The position numbers and the translations under genes are program-made. From Lepus europaeus (Eukaryota; Chordata; Mammalia; Lagomorpha; Leporidae): 64,000 nucleotides of DNA. Location of the stretch: assembly GCF_033115175.1 (NCBI RefSeq), contig NC_084837.1, forward strand, positions 64,565,266 to 64,629,265, written 5' to 3'. The stretch's first letter is position 1, and each line of letters begins with the position of its first letter. Positions 1 to 10,872 of this stretch are shown in pieces. The notes under the pieces are model-generated. The model was not told where the DNA came from. It was given only the letters and a program-made list of their open reading frames with translations, and did not search any database.

Positions 1-97
1 AAGAACTTCCTTTAACATTTCTTGAAGTACTGATGGGCTAGCAATGAATTCTTTTGGTTCTTTTATATGTGTATATATATATATATTTTTTTCCTTC

Positions 98-390
98 TAA
101 AGATTTATTCATTTATTTGAATGATAAAGTTAAAGAGAGAGGGAGAAATCTTCCATCCACTAGTTCACTCCGCAAATGACCACAATGGCTGGGGCTGAGC
201 TAGGCCAAAGCCAGAAGCCTCCTCCAGGTCTCTTACATGGTTACAGGTGCCTACACACTTGGGCCATCCTCTACTGCTTTTCTAGGGAGCTGGATCAGAA
301 GTAGAGCAGCAGGGACTCTAACTGGTGCCCATACAGGATGATACCCGCATCACAGGTGGTAGCCCAAACTGCTATGTCGCAACGTGGACC
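98..390 (-). mobile_element. C-repeat SINE, old copy, minus orientation
   Basis: A reversed A tail and AAAGATTTATT open the element. Then come the reversed CT-rich stretch (GA-rich here), CTTCCATCCACTAGTTCACTCC, and a decayed tRNA-like head near 380. It has diverged from the young copies and I see no clear target-site duplication. Confidence 0.8.
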
Positions 391-510
391 ACAAAATCTT
401 AAAACATTTATTTCACCTTTGTTTCTGAAGGCAAGTCTGTTGAATCTGGAATTATCAGATTTTCTTGCAGTCTTTAAAGATTCTCTCATCTCTTCTAGAC
501 TTCACTGGTT

Positions 511-862
511 CTTTTTTTCTTTTCTTTTTTTTTTTTTGGACAGGCAGAGTGGACAGTGAGAGACAGAGAGAAAGGTCTTCCTTTAGCTGTTGGTTCACCC
601 TCCAATGGCCGCCGCGGCCGGCGAGCTATAGCCGGCGCACTGCGCTGATCCACAGGCAGGAGCCAGGTGCTTCTCCTGGTCTCCCATGCAGGTGCAGGGC
701 CCAAGTACTTAGGCCATCCTCCACTGCACTCCGGGCCATAGCAGAGAGCTGGCCTGGAAGAGGGGCAACCGGGACAGAATCTGGCGCCCCGACCGGGACT
801 AGAACCCGGTGTGCCGGCGCCACAAGGCGGAGGATTAGCCTAGTGAGCCACGGCGCCGGCCT
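511..862 (-). mobile_element. C-repeat SINE, young copy with target-site duplication
   Basis: Nearly intact element of the GACAGGCAGAGTGGACAG...CACGGCGCCGGCC type. It is flanked by the direct repeat TAGACTTCACTG at 496-507 and 863-874, which fixes both ends. The ORFs through it are SINE artefacts. Confidence 0.92.
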
Positions 863-928
863 TAGACTTCACTGTTTCTAATAATGAGCCAGTGGTGAAT
901 AAAACTGTTTCCCTGTATGTCATGTATT

Positions 929-1326
929 TTTTTTTTTAAGATTTTATTTATTTGAAAGTCAGAGAGTGGGGCCGTTGCCATGACTCACTTGGTTAATCTT
1001 CCACTTGTGGCACTGGCATCCTATATGGGCACCGGGTTCTAGCCCCAGTTGCTCTTCTTCCAGTCCAGCTCTCTGCTGTGGCCTGGGAGGGCAGTGGAGG
1101 ATGGCCCAGGTGCTTGGGCCCCTGTACCCGCATGGGAGACCAGGAGGAAGCACCTGGCTCCAGGCTTTGGATCTGTACAGTGACAGTTGTGGCAGCCATT
1201 TGGGGAGTGAACCAACGGAAGGAAGACCTTTCTCTTTGTCTCTCTCACTGTCTATAACTCTACCTGTCAAATAAATTAAAAAAAAAAAAAGTCAAAGAGT
1301 TACACAGAGAGAAGAGAGGCAGAGAG

Positions 1327-1368
<42 letters not shown>

Positions 1369-1617
1369 CTTCCATCTGCTGGCTCACTCCCCAAATGCCC
1401 ACAACGGCCAGAGCTGCGCCGATCCAAAGCCAGGAGCTTCTTCTGGGTCTCCCATGTGGGTACAGGGGCCCAAGGACTTGGGCCATCTTCTACTGCTTTC
1501 CCAGGCCACAGCAGAGAGCTGGATCGGAAGAGAAGCTGGGACTAGAACTGGCGCCCATTTGGGATGCCAGCGCTTCAGGCCAGGGCGTTAACCCGCTGTT
1601 CCATAGCACCAGCCCCT
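929..1617 (-). mobile_element. C-repeat SINE split by a second SINE
   Basis: The T-rich start and GAAAGTCAGAGAG lie at 929-966. The rest resumes at 1291 with GTCAAAGAG and runs to the head at about 1617 (ATAGCACCAGCCCCT). The interruption is the plus-strand SINE at 968-1290. An (AG)n run fills 1331-1367. Confidence 0.85.
968..1290 (+). mobile_element. C-repeat SINE nested in another SINE
   Basis: Starts GGGGCCGTTGCCATGACTC and ends with CTACCTGTCAAATAAATT and an A run. It sits between GTCAGAGAG and GTCAAAGAG, a near-perfect target-site duplication made from the host SINE. Confidence 0.88.
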
Positions 1618-1639
1618 ATGTGCTGTTTTATTTAGTTGC

Positions 1640-2250
1640 TTTCTAGACTCCCATTAGTGGCTTTCAGCAGTTCGTCTGTGCAGGATCCAACCATAGTTTG
1701 CTTCATCTTTTGCCAAGCTTATTGAACTTGATTCATGTCTTTCATGACATTTTCAAATATCTTTTTCTTCCTCATTTTTTCTCCTCTATCAAGGATTCCA
1801 ATTATATGTGCTGGGTTTTTTTATGCTGTCCTCAGGTTATTGAGAATCTGTTTTCTTTTTCCTCCCATTCTGTTGCTCTTCACTATTAATAATTTAATTT
1901 TATCCTTCACCTCATGCATTCTTCCTTCTACTGTCCTCTTCCTGCTGTTATGTTCGTACAGTGTGACTGTTTATTTCAGATATTACATTTTTCTGTCTAG
2001 AATGTTCATCTGCCATATTTTCCTTTGCTTTACTAATACATACTTATTTAAGATTCTTTCCTACATTATCCCAACATGTGAGTATTTTAGGGTTAGTCTC
2101 TGTACTTTATCTTTGAGCTTGAAATCAGGTTCCATACTAACCCATTAGTTCCTGTGTGTATTCCTCTCTAAAATATGCTTGGTTTTCATCACCCTTTTGT
2201 AATTTGGATAGTTTTATGGGATTTATGCCCAGATACGACAGTTGTTACCT
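1640..2250. mobile_element. old L1 (L1M/HAL1-like) remnant
   Basis: AT-rich, T-rich DNA with phrases typical of ancient mammalian L1 3' parts, such as CTTTTGCCAAGCTTATTGA and TTCTGTCTAGAATGTTCATCTG. The 137-aa ORF at 1735-2148 is hydrophobic low-complexity translation of this remnant and not a gene. Family assignment is from memory of consensus sequences. Confidence 0.45.
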
Positions 2251-2631
2251 GCAGGAAAGGTCTGCCAGTAGGAGCTTACTCAGTCACGATAAGAATTGGA
2301 TTCCCACATTTATGCTTTTGAGTGTCGCTAGCCTACATGAAGGGCTCCAGGGAATCCAAGCTGATGGGATTTAGCAAAGAAGGCATATCCTTAATCCTGG
2401 GGAAGAAGTGGCGGCCTAGGTTTAGTGACAAAGAGCTGGGATCTGGGCAACTTAAATGCCAGCTGCCCTTTATGAAATGGCTCAGCTTCCAGCTGACTTC
2501 AGTTTTATGGCACCTCCATCTAAACATGCACTTCTATGCTTTATGCTTCCCTCAATCAGACACTGAAAAAGCCACTCCGATATATGGTTATGCTTTACAA
2601 TTTAGTCCTCCACTTTTAAAAGCCCCTCAAT
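2251..2631. other. non-coding stretch, unassigned
   Basis: No recognisable gene, RNA or repeat. It may continue the old LINE to its left. If the ZNF106 reading holds, this is intronic on the minus strand. Confidence 0.4.
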
Positions 2632-2646
2632 GGTACCCAATCTTTT

Positions 2647-3001
2647 TTTTTTTTTTTTTTTTTTTTTTTGACAGGCAGAGTGGACAGTGAGAGAGAGAGA
2701 GAGACAGAGAGAAAGGTCTTCCTTAGCCGCTGGTTCACCCTCCAATGGCCGCCGCAGCCGGCGCACTGCGGCCAGCGCACAGCGCTGATCCGAAGGCAGG
2801 AGCCAGGTGCTTCTCCTGGTCTCCCATGGGGTGCAGGGCCCAAGGACCTGGGCCATCCTCCACTACACTCCCTGGCCACAGCAGGGAGCTGGCCTGGAAG
2901 AGGGGCAACGGGGACAGAATCCGGTGCCCCGACTGGGACTAGAACCTGGTGTGCCAGCGCCGCAAGGCGGAGGATTAGCCTGTTGAGCCACGGCGCCGGC
3001 C
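2647..3001 (-). mobile_element. C-repeat SINE, young copy with target-site duplication
   Basis: A long T run, GACAGGCAGAGTGGACAGTG and the terminal CACGGCGCCGGCC are all present. The direct repeat GGTACCCAATCTTTT lies at 2632-2646 and 3002-3016. Confidence 0.93.
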
Positions 3002-3089
3002 GGTACCCAATCTTTTAAAATATAAACCAAAATATCTCAAGGCCTTACAAGACCTACTCGACATGATCTTTGCTAACGTTTATACATAG

Positions 3090-3365
3090 GCGTCAGCTAC
3101 TTTCCCCACAGACCTCTGCTCCAGAGAAAATGGCATTCTCATCTACCGTACTCCCTCATCTTACTGCTTTTTCATATGCTGGTCCTTCTCCCCGGAATCT
3201 GGCCCCCTTTCATCCCGTTAACTACTCATCTATCAAATCCCAATCCAAATTGTCAATTGCCCAGGGAAGCACTCCCTCATCCCCCAGACTAGGCCATACT
3301 CCCTCACTGTGCACTGCTATCCTAAAATCCAGTCCTTTCTTTACAGCACTTATCACAGTGTGACT
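3090..3365 (+). mobile_element. L2 LINE 3' fragment
   Basis: The order of phrases matches the L2 3' end: CCTTCTCCCCGGAATCTGG, then AAGCACTCCCTCATCCCCCAG, then TTTACAGCACTTATCACAGTG. The short ORFs here are L2 relics. The family call rests on recalled consensus. Confidence 0.6.
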
Positions 3366-3607
3366 ATTTCTGAGGCAGGCAGTACAGCAACAATTCTCAA
3401 CCACATCAGAACCAATTTTTCCTAACAAATTATGGAAATTTCCATTTACATATAACAATCCCCAGTGCACATATCAGCACAAAGTATTTTTCTTTAAACA
3501 TATTTTACATCCTCTTTTTATTGTAAATATTTTATAAAACCTCCTTATCATTTCTGAAATGAAATTCAAAGCTACTATATACATGTAAAATTTTAAACAT
3601 CAATATA

Positions 3608-3918
3608 GGGGCTCAAATTTAGTACAGCAGTTAAGACGCTACTTGGGATGGTCACATCTCATATCTCAGTTTGAATCCTGACTTCAGGTCCAATTCCAGC
3701 TTCCTGCTAATGTACACTTCCTGCTAACGCACAGATGGCCAAATTACTGAGATTCCTGTCACCCATGTGGAAGACCCAGATGGAGTTCCTGGCTTCAGCT
3801 TGGCCCAGGCCTGGCTGATGCAAGCATTTGGAGAGTCAACATGCTGATGAAAGATCTTTCTGTCTCCCTCTTTTTCTCTGCCTTTGAAATTAAAAAATAA
3901 AAAACAAAAACAAAACAC
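3608..3918 (+). mobile_element. C-repeat SINE, diverged
   Basis: A decayed head (GGCTCAAATTTAGTACAGCAG) is followed by two GCTTCCTGCTAA-like segments, GAGTTCCTGGCTTCAGC and the A-rich tail AAATTAAAAAATAAAAAAC. Confidence 0.7.
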
Positions 3919-4104
3919 TGCCATAGAGCTTAAAAAGTACTAACATAAAGTGCCATTCATAACACACACAAAAAAGGAAAACAATTTATTCTGAAGATAT
4001 ATATTCCCCAATAAATGCTTAGGCATGTTTATGCAGAAGACATAGTCTATGAATGTGATTAACTATAAAAACAGACTGATAAACACATTTTTAAGCACCT
4101 GTTG

Positions 4105-4340
4105 AAGTCTCAGCTGCTCCACTTCCAATCCAGCTCCCTGCTAAGGCCCCTGGGAAGGCAGGTGGAGACCCAGATGGAGTTCTTATCTCCTGGCTTCAGC
4201 CTGGCCCAGCCTCAGTCACTGCAGCCACTTGGAGAATGAACTAGCAGGTGGAAGATCTTTTTTCTCTCTCTCTCTCTCTCTGTCACTCTGCCTTTCAAAT
4301 AAACAAACAAATTCTTTAAAAACAAAACAAAAAAAACCCA
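4105..4340 (+). mobile_element. C-repeat SINE, 5'-truncated
   Basis: Begins inside the body (TCTCAGCTGCTCCACTTCC) with no tRNA-like head. It runs through a (CT)n stretch to GCCTTTCAAATAAACAAAC. Confidence 0.8.
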
Positions 4341-4346
4341 GAGGTA

Positions 4347-4684
4347 TTTTTTTAAAAGATTTATTTATTTATTTGAAAAGTAGAGTTACTGAGAGGCAGA
4401 GGCAGAGAGAGAGAGTGAGCAAGAGCAAGCATCTTCCATCCACTGGTTCACTCCCCAAATGGCTGCAACGACCAGAGCTGGGTCGATCCGAAGCAAGGAG
4501 CTTCTTCCAGGTCTCCCATGCAGTTGCAGGCCCAAGTACTTGGGCCATCTTCCACTGCTTTCCCAGGCCATTAGCAAAGAGCTGGATTGCAAGTGGAAGC
4601 AACCTGGTCTTGAACCAACCTGGCAGTCATATGGGATAATGGCACTGTATGCGGCAGCTTTAACCGCTATGCCACAGCACCACA
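4347..4684 (-). mobile_element. C-repeat SINE, minus orientation
   Basis: TTTTTTTAAAAGATTTATTT opens the element, followed by the (GA)n part, CATCCACTGGTTCACTCCCC and the head GCTATGCCACAGCACCAC. It lies directly after the truncated plus-strand SINE. Confidence 0.85.
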
Positions 4685-4807
4685 CACCACTCCCCCCGTA
4701 CACTGTAAACACACACACACAAAGCATTGTGGTCTGTGATATGATTTTCCAAAATACTATAATGATCTACTCTTGATAATCTTTCAGAGCTAAAGAAAGC
4801 ACAACTA

Positions 4808-5144
4808 TTTTTTAAAGATTTATTTTTATTTACTTGAAAGGCAGAGTTATAGAGAATTAGAGGGGGAGGGACAGAGAATATCTTCCATCCACTGGTTCAT
4901 TCCCCAAATGGCTGCATTAGCCAGGGCCAGGCCAGGCTAAAGCCAGGAACCTCTGGAGCTTCATCGGGATCCCTCACATGGGTGGCAGGGGCCCTAGGAC
5001 TTGGTCCATCTTCTGCTGCTTTTCCAGGCACATTAGCAGGCAGCTGGATCAGGAAGCAGAGCAACTGGACATAAAATGGCACCCATATGGGATGCCGGTA
5101 TTGCAGGCAGCAGTTTAACTAACCATACCACAACACCGGCCCCT
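4808..5144 (-). mobile_element. C-repeat SINE, minus orientation
   Basis: Full-length pattern from TTTTTTAAAGATTTATTTTT to ACCACAACACCGGCCCCT. The body carries GGGACAGAGAATATCTTCC instead of a long GA run. Confidence 0.85.
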
Positions 5145-5310
5145 ACAACTTCTTGATTTACAAGAAAGCTAGGCTCCATGTAAAAAATATTGTGTTTATA
5201 TGTAAAACAACTTTGTAACTAGGCTTAGATAATTATAAACAGGCTTTTTACCTATCTGAACATCCCTTGGGAAATTAGAAAATGATACAATATTTAAATG
5301 TTCTCACCAT

Positions 5311-6036
5311 TGGAAAGAACGGGGCCATCAAAGAAGGAGGTACCTTTCTCTGAAGGGAGGAGAGAACTTCCACTTTGACTATGACCCTGTCGGAATCGAA
5401 GTCGGCGAACCCTAAAGGCTTCCATAGCCTTGGCAACTCATGACTAGAGCCTAGGGAGATTACTGACACCATAAACAAGAGTGTCAAATTGTTAAGTCAA
5501 TAACAGGAGTCACTGTGTACTTATGTCTCATGTGGGATCTGTCGTTAATGTGTTGTCCAATGTGAAGTAATACTATAACTAATACTGAAACAGTATTTTT
5601 ACACTTTGTGTTTCTGTGTGGGTGCAAACTGATGAAATCTTTACTTAGTATATACTGAACTGATCTTCTGTATATAAAGATAATTGAAAATGAAAGAAAA
5701 ACTTGGTGTGAAATTGGAAATAGCATAGAAAATTAATCAATTTTTAAAAAAATATCATGTAGGATCTCTGTCCTTAATGTGCTGTACATTGTGATTTAAT
5801 GCTATAACTAGTACTCCAACAGTATTTTTCACTTTGTGTTGCTATGTGGGGGCAAACTGTTGAAATCTTTACTTAATATATACTAAACTGATCTTCTGTA
5901 TATAAAGAGAATTGAAAATGAATCTTGATGTGAATGGAAGGGCAGAGGGAGCGGGAAAGGGCAGAGTTGCAGGTGGGAGGGAAGTTATGGTGGGGGGAGC
6001 CATTGTAATCCATAAGCTGTACTTCGGAAAAACAAT
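5311..6036 (+). mobile_element. rabbit-type L1 3'UTR, 5'-truncated, joined to a SINE
   Basis: The stretch matches the lagomorph L1 3'UTR as I know it: GGAAAGAACGGGGCC, the TATATAAAGA(G/T)AATTG block, a G-rich run and CCATAAGCTGTACTTCGGAAA. It stops there, without the usual last 30 bases or its own A tail, and passes through AACAATAG into a SINE. The target site AAATGTTCTCACCAT occurs at 5296-5310, before this L1, and again at 6376-6390, after the SINE, so both look like one insertion. The block around 5529-5745 is repeated imperfectly at 5756-5925. This is also the left exchange site of the 8.33-kb duplication. Confidence 0.85.
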
Positions 6037-6375
6037 AGAGTCGGCGCTGTGGCGCAGTGGGTTAAAGCCCCTACCTACAGCACCTGCATCCCATATGGGT
6101 GCTGGTTCGAATCCCAGCTGCTCCACTTCCAATCCAGCTCTCTGCTAATGTGCCTGGGAAAGCAGCAGAGAATGGCCCAAGGCCTTGGGCACCTGCACCT
6201 ACGTGGGAGACCTGGAAGGAGCTCCTGGCTCCTGGCTTCAGATCTGCTGTGGCTATCTGGGGAGAGAGCCAGTAGATAGAAGACCCCTGTCTCTCTCTCT
6301 CTCTCTCTCTCTTTCTTTCTTCCTGTTATGCTGTCTTTTAAATAAATAAAATAAATATGTATAAATATAAAAAAA
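6037..6375 (+). mobile_element. C-repeat SINE fused to the L1 3'UTR
   Basis: Head GTCGGCGCTGTGGCGCAGTGG (A-box-like) and GGTTCGAATCCCAG (B-box-like), then CTCCTGGCTCCTGGCTTC, a (CT)n run and an A-rich tail. Its 3' end carries the right half of the target-site duplication whose left half precedes the L1 at 5311. Confidence 0.92.
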
Positions 6376-6496
6376 AAATGTTCTCACCATCAAAAGTTAG
6401 AAGTACATGAGGTAATGCATAGGTAAATTAGCTCTATCTAGCCATCCCATAACAAATACATATGTTGTACATAATATGTAATTTTTGTCAATTTAA

Positions 6497-6823
6497 AGAT
6501 ATTAAAAACATTATTTATTGCAAAGGCAAAGTAATAGAGAGGGAGAAACAAGAGAGGATCTTCCATCTACTAATTCACTCCCCATATACCTACAACAGCC
6601 AGGGCTGGGCCAGACCAAAGCCAGGAGCCAGGAACTCCATCCTGGTCTCCCACGTGGGTAGCATGGACTCAAGTACTGACCATCTTCTGCTGCCTTCCCA
6701 GGCACATTAGCAGGAAGCTGGACCAGAAACAAGGCAGCTGCTGGAACTCAAGCCAGCACTCCAGTTCAGGATACCAGCATCTCAACTGGCAGCTTAACCT
6801 GCTGTGCAATAATGCCAGCTCTC
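6497..6823 (-). mobile_element. C-repeat SINE, minus orientation, copy 1
   Basis: From TTTAAAGATATTAAAAAC through CTTCCATCTACTAATTCAC to the decayed head CTGTGCAATAATGCCAGCT. An older member. Confidence 0.82.
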
Positions 6824-6838
6824 TAAAAATTAATTTTT

Positions 6839-7139
6839 GAAAGATTTTTATTTATTTATTTGAGAAGTAGAGTTACAGACAGAAAGAGGGAGAGACAGAG
6901 AAAGGTCTTTCAGCCACTAGTTTACTCCCCAAATGGCTGCAATGGCTGGAACTGGGCTGATCTGAAGCCTGGAGCCAAGAGCTTCCTCCGGGTCTCCCAT
7001 GCAGGTGTAGGGGCCCAAGAACTTGAGCCATCCTTCACTGCTTTCCCAGACCCAAAGCAGAGAGCTGGGTCAGAAGAAGAGCAGCCGGGACTCTAACCGG
7101 CGCCCATATGGGATGCTGGCACCACAGGCAGTCGGCCCC
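6839..7139 (-). mobile_element. C-repeat SINE with target-site duplication, copy 1
   Basis: Flanked by TAAAAATTAATTTTT at 6824-6838 and 7140-7154. Body from GAAAGATTTTTATTTATTT to CACAGGCAGTCGGCCCC, missing part of the head. Confidence 0.9.
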
Positions 7140-7344
7140 TAAAAATTAATTTTTTAAAAACAGAAAGTGATGCAAGATGTTGAACAAGCTTTTCACTCTA
7201 CATCACAGGATACCCAACATTCCTGTTGTCTAATCCACTGCCATGTTATCCTCTCAGACTGAAAACAAAAAAACATAATTTTTAGATCTCTTTGGGACAT
7301 GATCCTAAACTCACTGGTAACTACTGCATTAGGGTAACAAGACC

Positions 7345-7545
7345 TCAGTAACCAGACAAGACCTCAGAAACCAGACTGCCTGGTAATAGTCTGTGTGAGC
7401 TTGAGCAGATGAGTTAATCTTCTGTGCCTCAGTTTCCAGATCTATAAAATAAAAACAATATAATATCCTAGCACTATTATGAGGAATAAATTAGTAAACC
7501 CATGTAAGTAGGCATCTACTAAATATTTAATGTACTTAGTATAAT
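7345..7545 (+). mobile_element. MIR, copy 1
   Basis: The MIR core and 3' half are recognisable: CCAGACTGCCTGG, CTTCTGTGCCTCAGTTTCC, ATCTATAAAATAAAAACAATA, ATTATGAGGAATAAATTAG. Confidence 0.75.
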
Positions 7546-7754
7546 TATTTGATGAAAACCTGTCCCAGCAGACTATAAGCTCCATGACGACTGGTCTGAA
7601 TGCCGTTATTCATCATTTTATTCCTGTTAGCTGACAAATCATCTAACAGACTAGCTATTACTTGTAGAACAAATTAACAAAGATGTCTGGAATAGAAACA
7701 AATAATAAAAAGTGGAATATAATGTTCAACAATATTATTTTAGGTTACACGTGG

Positions 7755-7845
7755 GGTGGGAACCTTTTTTCTGCCAAGGGCCATTTGGATATTTATAGCA
7801 TCATTTACAGGCCATACAAAATTATCAACTTAAAAATTAGCCCAC
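7755..7845. mobile_element. possible DNA-transposon fragment, copy 1
   Basis: CTGCCAAGGGCCATTTGGATATT and the following ATCATTTACAGGCCATAC resemble an interspersed mammalian repeat I cannot name with certainty. Confidence 0.35.
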
Positions 7846-7847
7846 TT

Positions 7848-8177
7848 GGGGCCAGTGCTGTGGCACAGCAGGTTAACACCCTGACCTGAAGTGCCGGCAT
7901 CCCATATGGGTGCCAGCTGGAGACCTGGCTGCTCCACTTCCGATCCAGCTCTCTGCTCTGGCCTGGGAAAGCAGTAGAAGATGGCCCAAGTGCTTGGGCC
8001 CCTATACCCGCATGGGAGATCAGGAAGAAGCACCTGGCTCCTGGCTTCGGATCAGCGCAGTGCCGGCCTTAGTGGCCATTTGGGGAGTGAGCCAACGGAA
8101 GGAAGACCTTTCTCTCTGTCTCTCTCTTTCACTGTCTGTAACTCTACCTGTCAAAAAAAAAAAAAAAAAAAAAAAAA
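7848..8177 (+). mobile_element. C-repeat SINE, young, copy 1
   Basis: GGGGCCAGTGCTGTGGCACAGC head, CCCATATGGGTGCC, GGGAGTGAGCCAACGGAAGG, CTACCTGTC and an A run of about 20. Confidence 0.92.
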
Positions 8178-8239
8178 GACAGCATGATGGTTCCAGGTAT
8201 GAAAACTTTTTAGAACTCCAATAATTAAGAGTTTTTCTT

Positions 8240-8490
8240 TTAAAAAATTTATTTATTTATTTGAAAGGAAGAGTTACAGAGAGAGAGGGAGAGGGAGAGG
8301 CAGAAGCAGGCAGACAAGTTCCGGATGGTTCACTCCCTAAATGGCTGCAATGGCCAGGCCGAAGCCAGGAGCCAGGAGCCAGGAGCCAGGAGCTCCAGCC
8401 AGGTATGCCATGTGGATGCAGGGGCCTAAGCACCTGGGCCATTCTCTGCTGCCTTCCCAGGCGTATTAGCAGGGAGCTGGACCAGAAACA
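8240..8490 (-). mobile_element. C-repeat SINE, headless, copy 1
   Basis: Begins TTTTAAAAAATTTATTTATT and stops within the body near GAGCTGGACCAGAAACAGCCC, so the 5' head is missing. The 6-7 bp motif CAGGAGC is iterated four times at about 8366-8391. Confidence 0.85.
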
Positions 8491-8860
8491 GCCCACCCAA
8501 GAGGTTTGACTTTCACATCTGAACTTTCAGAATGGGTAATCTCAGATTTTCGCATTACAGAGATCAATCTTGGTTTACTGAGACTCTTAAAATTCTAATT
8601 TTGTTATACACTGATTACCTGTCTAAAAGGATACAAAGAAGGTACAGGTAGCATAACTACTAGAGTAATAATAATTTTGCACTTAATATCATCAATTTAC
8701 AGTTTACAAGTACGTTAGAAAAAGCAAAAAACTTGGACTTAGACAAAAATATTTCATAAGTCTATTACCTTGAATAAATCTTTATCTCTCCAAACTTCAA
8801 ATTCCTCCTCTAGAAAAGTGGGAATGTCCATCACAGACTTTTTCTTTTTCTCTTATTTTA

Positions 8861-9163
8861 GTTTTTAAATATTTAATTATTTACTTGAGAGGCAGAGTTT
8901 AAGAGACATCTTCCATCTACTGGTTCACTCTCCAAATGGCTGAGGCCAGAGCTGGGCTGATCTGAAGCCAGGAGCCAGGAGATTCTTCTAGGTCTCCCAT
9001 GTGGGTACAGCGGCCCAAGCACTTAGGGCATCTTCTACTGCTTTCCCAGGTGCATTAGCAGGGAGCTGGATTGAAAGTGCAGCAGCCGGAATTTGAACCT
9101 GCACCCATATTGAATGCTGGCACTGCAGGTGATGGCTTTACCGGCTAAACCACAGCGAGGGCC
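8861..9163 (-). mobile_element. C-repeat SINE, minus orientation, copy 1
   Basis: TTTTTAAATATTTAATTATT to CTAAACCACAGCGAGGGCCT, with the GA run almost lost. Confidence 0.85.
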
Positions 9164-9698
9164 TCTCTCTTTTATTTTTTTGAAAGCAATTTCTTAGAGT
9201 AAGCTTTCTCTTTTCAAAGACAATCATTTGTAATTCAAATAAGTTATACTAGTCTTTCAAACTATAAAAAATAAAAAAGAACTTGTGCTAGTTTTCTAGG
9301 GAGACATACAATTTAACCAGGGACTCAGATTCATCTCCTGACCCCACTAATCACTGTCAGCATCACTAAAGCAGGGTTTATGATATCGTACCTCAAGCTC
9401 TTAACTTGAATCTGATAAAGTGTTTCACTCTAGCTTCCAGGCTGTAGCCACAAGTTAAATGAAAGCACCAGAAATCAAACAAATACATCTAGATAACTGA
9501 CCTGGTCTTTTCAAAAAGTTATTGGGTGGGGGGGTAGAGCGGGAGGAATAAGAAAAAGAGAGGAGGGGGAAAAGGTAAGTTCAAGATTAAGAGTCTTCAA
9601 GATCCAAAACAATCAAGTACAATGTGTGGCCTTGTATTGGAAATTGGATCAAACTGTTTTTAAAAAAGGAACAATTTGGAGAAATTTTAATAGTGAGA
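9164..9698. other. non-coding stretch, unassigned, copy 1
   Basis: No gene or repeat recognised. A short G run (9527-9533) and purine-rich DNA (9540-9575) are the only compositional features. Confidence 0.4.
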
Positions 9699-9869
9699 GA
9701 TGTACTTGGGTCCTGTCACCCCTATAGGAGACCTGGATTGGGTTCCAAGCTCCTGGTTCTGGCCTGTCAAGTCCTTGCTATTCTGGGAATTTGGGGGATG
9801 ACCCAACAGATGAGAGATCTCTATCTCTCCATTTCTCTCTCTCTGCCTTTCAAATAAATGAAGTATATT
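9699..9869 (+). mobile_element. C-repeat SINE 3' half, copy 1
   Basis: Starts at GTACTTGGGTCCTGTCACC and runs to CTGCCTTTCAAATAAATGAAG. Head and first half are absent. Confidence 0.8.
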
Positions 9870-9871
9870 TT

Positions 9872-10200
9872 AGGGCCGGCATCGTCACACAGGTTAATTC
9901 TCCGCCTGTGGCGCTGGCACCCCATATGAGTGCCAGTTCTAGCCCTGGCTATTCCACTTCCAGTCCAGCTCTCCACTATGGCCTGGGAAAGCAGTGGAAG
10001 ATGGCCCAAGTCCTTGGGCCCCTGCACCCATGTGGGAGACCAGGAAACAGCACCTGGCTCCTGGCTTCGAATGGGCGCAGCTCCAGCAGTTGCGGCCATT
10101 TAGGGAGTAAACCAATGGAAGGAAGATCTTTCTCTCTGTCTCTCCCTCTCACTGTCTGTAACTCTAACTCTCAAATAAAATAAATAAAATCTTTAAAATA
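9872..10200 (+). mobile_element. C-repeat SINE, full length, copy 1
   Basis: AGGGCCGGCATCGTCACACAGG head, CCCATATGAGTGCC, CAATGGAAGGAAGATC and the tail CAAATAAAATAAATAAAATC. An (AT)n run follows. Confidence 0.9.
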
Positions 10201-10259
10201 TATATATATATTTCAAATATATATTTGGGGGTAAAATGTCAGGAATAAAAGTAAATGCA

Positions 10260-10531
10260 GGCCGGCGCCACGGCTCAATGGGCTAATCCTTCGCCTAGCG
10301 ACGCCGGCACAACGGGTTCTAGTCCCGGTCAGGGCGCCGGATTCTGTCCCGGTTGCCCCTCTTCCGGGCCAGCTCTCTGCTATGGCCCGGGAGTGCAGTG
10401 GAGGATGGCCCAAGTGCTTGGGCTGGCTGCGCCGGCCATTGGAGGGTGAACCAACGGCAAAAGGAAGACCTTTCTCTCTGTCTCTCTCTCTCTCTCTCAC
10501 TGACCACTCTGCCTGTCAAAAAAAAAAAAAA
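10260..10531 (+). mobile_element. C-repeat SINE, young G-type, first of a stacked pair, copy 1
   Basis: GGCCGGCGCCACGGCTCAATGG to GACCACTCTGCCTGTC plus A run. Bounded by AAAAGTAAATGCA at 10247-10259 and 10532-10544. Contains the A/T difference between duplication copies at 10297. Confidence 0.93.
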
Positions 10532-10545
10532 AAAAGTAAATGCAA

Positions 10546-10872
10546 GGGGCCGGTGCTGTGGTGTAGCGGGTAAAGCCGCCGCCTGCTGTGCCAGCATCCC
10601 ATATGGGTGCCAGTTCAAAACCAGGTTGCTTCCACTTCCAATTCAGCTCTCTGCTATGGCCTAGGAACACAGCGGAAGATGGCCTAAGTCCTTGGGTCCC
10701 TGCACCCACATGGGAGACCCAGAGGAAGCTCCTGGCTCCTGGCTTCGGATCAGCACAGCTCCAGCCATTGCAGCCATCTGGGGAGTGAACCATCAGATGG
10801 AAGACCTCTTTCTTTCTCTGCCTCTGCCTCTCTGTAACTCTGCCTTTCAAATAAATAAAATAAATATTTAAA
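10546..10872 (+). mobile_element. C-repeat SINE, second of a stacked pair, copy 1
   Basis: GGGGCCGGTGCTGTGGTGTAGC to CTTTCAAATAAATAAAATAAA. Bounded by AAAAGTAAATGCA at 10532-10544 and 10873-10885, so the target sequence occurs three times around the two SINEs. Confidence 0.93.

Noticed and set aside
4697..4722. CA-rich run and other short repeats considered as a CRISPR-like or satellite array
   Set aside because: Simple microsatellites only. No array with regular spacers occurs anywhere in this mammalian sequence.
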